From Polytrichum commune (taxonomy: Eukaryota > Streptophyta > Polytrichopsida > Polytrichales > Polytrichaceae): a stretch of DNA of 64,000 nt. The stretch is from assembly GCA_950295325.1 (NCBI GenBank), contig OX485806.1, positions 44,947,169 to 45,011,168 of the forward strand, in the 5' to 3' direction. The notes below the pieces were generated by a model. The model searched no databases. It was not told the origin of the DNA and saw only the letters and a program-made list of their open reading frames with translations. Made by a program: the position numbers and the translations under genes. Position 1 is the first letter of the stretch. Every line of letters starts with the position of its first letter. Below are positions 62,349 through 64,000 of the stretch, piece after piece.

Positions 62349-63286
62349 TGTCGCGACCCTTGCTAGTTTTTCTCCACTTAGCTCAATCGCTTTCCAACTC
62401 TAGCAAGTGTCCCGAGCGCTAACCTGCACATCCCACGCACATGCATGGTTAGCTCCCAAAACCGCGGACCTTCAATCCCATATTTGGTCACCAAATCCTC
62501 CTACACATGCATTCGGGACTCTTTCCCCTTAGTAGGTAACCCATCGCTAAGGTGGACTTCCATCCATGGAAGTCCACTCCCTACTTGGTCATAGTGTTGC
62601 TAGGACAACACTACAACCACCCGGAGCACATTGCCAAGTATGCTCCGGGGGGGGTCGGTCGGCAAAGCCGCCTCACCCATATAAGCTAGGACTTTTGGCG
62701 GGGCCCCTCCCCCACCGTCAACATCCCTTTTGTCTCTCTACCAAGAGTTGGGGCCAAGTAGACATTTTCCCTTAGCCGCTGGGTCTAGAAGCCTCCCTGC
62801 AGCTTCAGACCTTCATAACTTCCACGTGCGGTCTCTGAATCTAACAACCAACCACTCTATCGTCATCTACATTTCACGTAGATCCCTATGGACACCTCAC
62901 TTGGCCTATTCGGGCAAGTATTGAGGAAGTTATGCCTGTTTAAACCTTTGCAGTCCCGGGAGCCACTCCCAGGCCCCTGCTGTTCCAGGGCGCTGTCCCG
63001 GGACAGCATCCCACTCAAAGTGCCATATCTCCTAGCTCACACCTCAGATTGAGGTGTTCTTTAGCATTCTAGAATCGGGACGCCATAAGCTACTCATAGC
63101 TTATGGCTTTACCCTCATGACTCCTAGTCTTTGTGGGTGGGAGGCGTTCTAAACGCCCGGGGCCCTCACCCACCTTAGGATCACTTGGTCCCTCTCACCA
63201 ATGGCGTCACAAGTCCCGGGTGTCACTCCGGGGTCCCCCTTGTGCCCATGGTGTTGCGGGCACTCCTCATGGAGAGGTGCGCGACA
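62349..63286 (-). repeat. 5' LTR of the chromovirus
   Basis: 938 bp, matching 55890-56830. It should hold the promoter of the element (- strand). Its outer end is followed by AGCCT. Confidence 0.93.
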
Positions 63287-63291
63287 AGCCT

Positions 63292-63640
63292 GGCCGTCCT
63301 TGCAAGCTAGGACTTCACCTAGGGGGGCAGGTGCCACGTCAGGAAGAGAGCGGCTCTCCCACCACACGGATGGCAAAGGGAAACGGGGGCGAAGCAGCGT
63401 GGCAGCTGCCGAGCGGCGAGGTGGCCCAGCAGGTGAAGGCCCACACAGAGCTGCAGCGACCTTCCTTTTTTTCGGAGCTCCAGAACACCTGCTGCTCTCC
63501 AGAGAGCTTGGTTTTTCTCTGCTATTGAATTGCTGCTGCTCTCCAGAGAGCTTATTTCTCATATGCTCCATAGCTAAGCTGATTTTGTGGGTCACCCATT
63601 TTTGATTAGCTTGCAGCCTCTTTGTGTGAGGGTTAGGGTT
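63292..63640 (+). other. region upstream of the Harbinger-like ORF
   Basis: GC-rich and not alignable to the LTR. Contains a direct repeat CTGCTCTCCAGAGAGCTT at about 63493-63510 and 63536-63553; its core CTCTCCAGAGAG is palindromic. It may be the leader of the transposon or its promoter. Confidence 0.35.
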
Positions 63641-64000
63641 ATGGATGCCAAGGGCAGGAAGCTCTTGATTTTGTTCATTTTTCAGTGCTCCTTGTTCGTC
63701 ATCATGGAGAGTATGCCTAGATATGAGGTTCCAATTCTGGTGTGGCAGTGGCAACAACTACGTTTCGTGGCTGTAGCACTGCGAGGATACAAGACACTTC
63801 TTGCGGCGCGCCCAAGACGCTTGTGGGCTCATGAAAGAGGCTTGCACCGGCCTGGATTCTTTGACCAAAATCTTTTGGGTTCATTCAACGCTCGGGAATT
63901 TAAAGGCCGTATGCGCATGGATGTGTCAACATTCGAATACTTGTGCAGTAGTCTTGCGCCGTGCTTGCAGAGGCAGGATACAAACATGCGGCTTGTAGTT
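63641..64000 (+). CDS. PIF/Harbinger-type nuclease (HARBI1-like), N-terminal part, runs off window
   Basis: ATG at 63641 opens a 120-codon frame that reaches the last base without a stop. The sequence RRLWAHERG, then GRMRMDVSTFEYLCSSLAP and LQRQDTNMRL, matches the N-terminal pattern of plant HARBI1-like/DDE_4 transposases (R..MR....F..L...L.P.L.....R..V). The DDE catalytic residues would lie beyond the window. The first 30 codons (LLILFIFQCSLFVIM) are hydrophobic and may be leader rather than protein. It could be an active transposon, a relic, or a host HARBI1-like gene. Confidence 0.6.
   Translation, partial: MDAKGRKLLILFIFQCSLFVIMESMPRYEVPILVWQWQQLRFVAVALRGYKTLLAARPRRLWAHERGLHRPGFFDQNLLGSFNAREFKGRMRMDVSTFEYLCSSLAPCLQRQDTNMRLVV

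Larger units (their letters stand above)
55890..63286 (-). mobile_element. full-length Ty3/gypsy chromovirus, young insertion
   Basis: 7397 bp, bounded by LTRs TGTCGCG...CGCGACA and a perfect 5-bp target duplication AGCCT (55885-55889 and 63287-63291). Primer-binding site, gag, pol with C-terminal chromodomain and a purine tract are all in the expected order on the - strand. The two LTRs appear identical apart from a 3-bp indel, so insertion was recent. The only coding lesion I see is the gag/pol frame break at the protease. Confidence 0.95.

Overview
This is nuclear DNA of a land plant. The evidence is spliceosomal GT..AG introns, one complete plant-type SMP/C2 lipid-binding gene, a chromodomain Ty3/gypsy retrotransposon primed by initiator-Met tRNA, hAT-like and PIF/Harbinger-like DNA transposon sequences, and long AT-rich, repeat-filled spacers. 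The dense transposon relics and the two unfamiliar multi-copy gene families suggest a large-genome non-flowering plant (fern, lycophyte or similar). That is an impression; no rRNA or organellar marker settles it.

Layout. 1-2.56 kb: non-coding. 2.58-10.2 kb, + strand: copy A of an unusual gene family, with a downstream partner ORF. 10.2-15.1 kb: AT-rich spacer with a degenerate tandem repeat. 15.17-22.73 kb, - strand: a complete 11-exon gene of the CLB1/SYT7 (NTMC2T4) type, the only clearly intact host gene. 22.7-26.1 kb: hAT relic and a 370-bp degenerate tandem repeat. 26.14-38.94 kb: two oppositely oriented copies of a 342-bp MITE with poly-G ends and 8-bp target duplications. Between them lie a broken member of a second unknown gene family (27.8-30.8 kb) and a strongly strand-skewed spacer. 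39-48.7 kb: a hairpin array, further fragments of the second family (39.88 kb; 43.05-46.0 kb), and CA-rich minisatellites. 48.69-54.39 kb, - strand: copy B of the first family. 54.39-63.29 kb: an old LTR that cuts copy B, carrying inside it a young full-length chromovirus (55890-63286, AGCCT target duplication). 63.64-64 kb: the start of a PIF/Harbinger-type nuclease ORF that runs off the window.

The most interesting content is the A/B family. The two copies share a mosaic gene with, in order, a ParB-like DGQH region (seen only in A), a segment resembling a degenerate N4/N6 DNA methyltransferase, an acidic/coiled-coil region, and a plant-type HAD (FCP1/NIF-like) phosphatase domain. Both copies carry stops or frameshifts upstream, yet the HAD domain is open in both. 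Both are studded with a roughly 22-bp CG-rich palindrome (half site TTTACGRACGC), about 20 sites, which I saw nowhere else in the window. Downstream, both keep a 56-bp non-coding box at 55/56 identity although the surrounding DNA has diverged. A ParB-like protein beside repeated palindromes invites comparison with ParB-parS, but that is a hypothesis.
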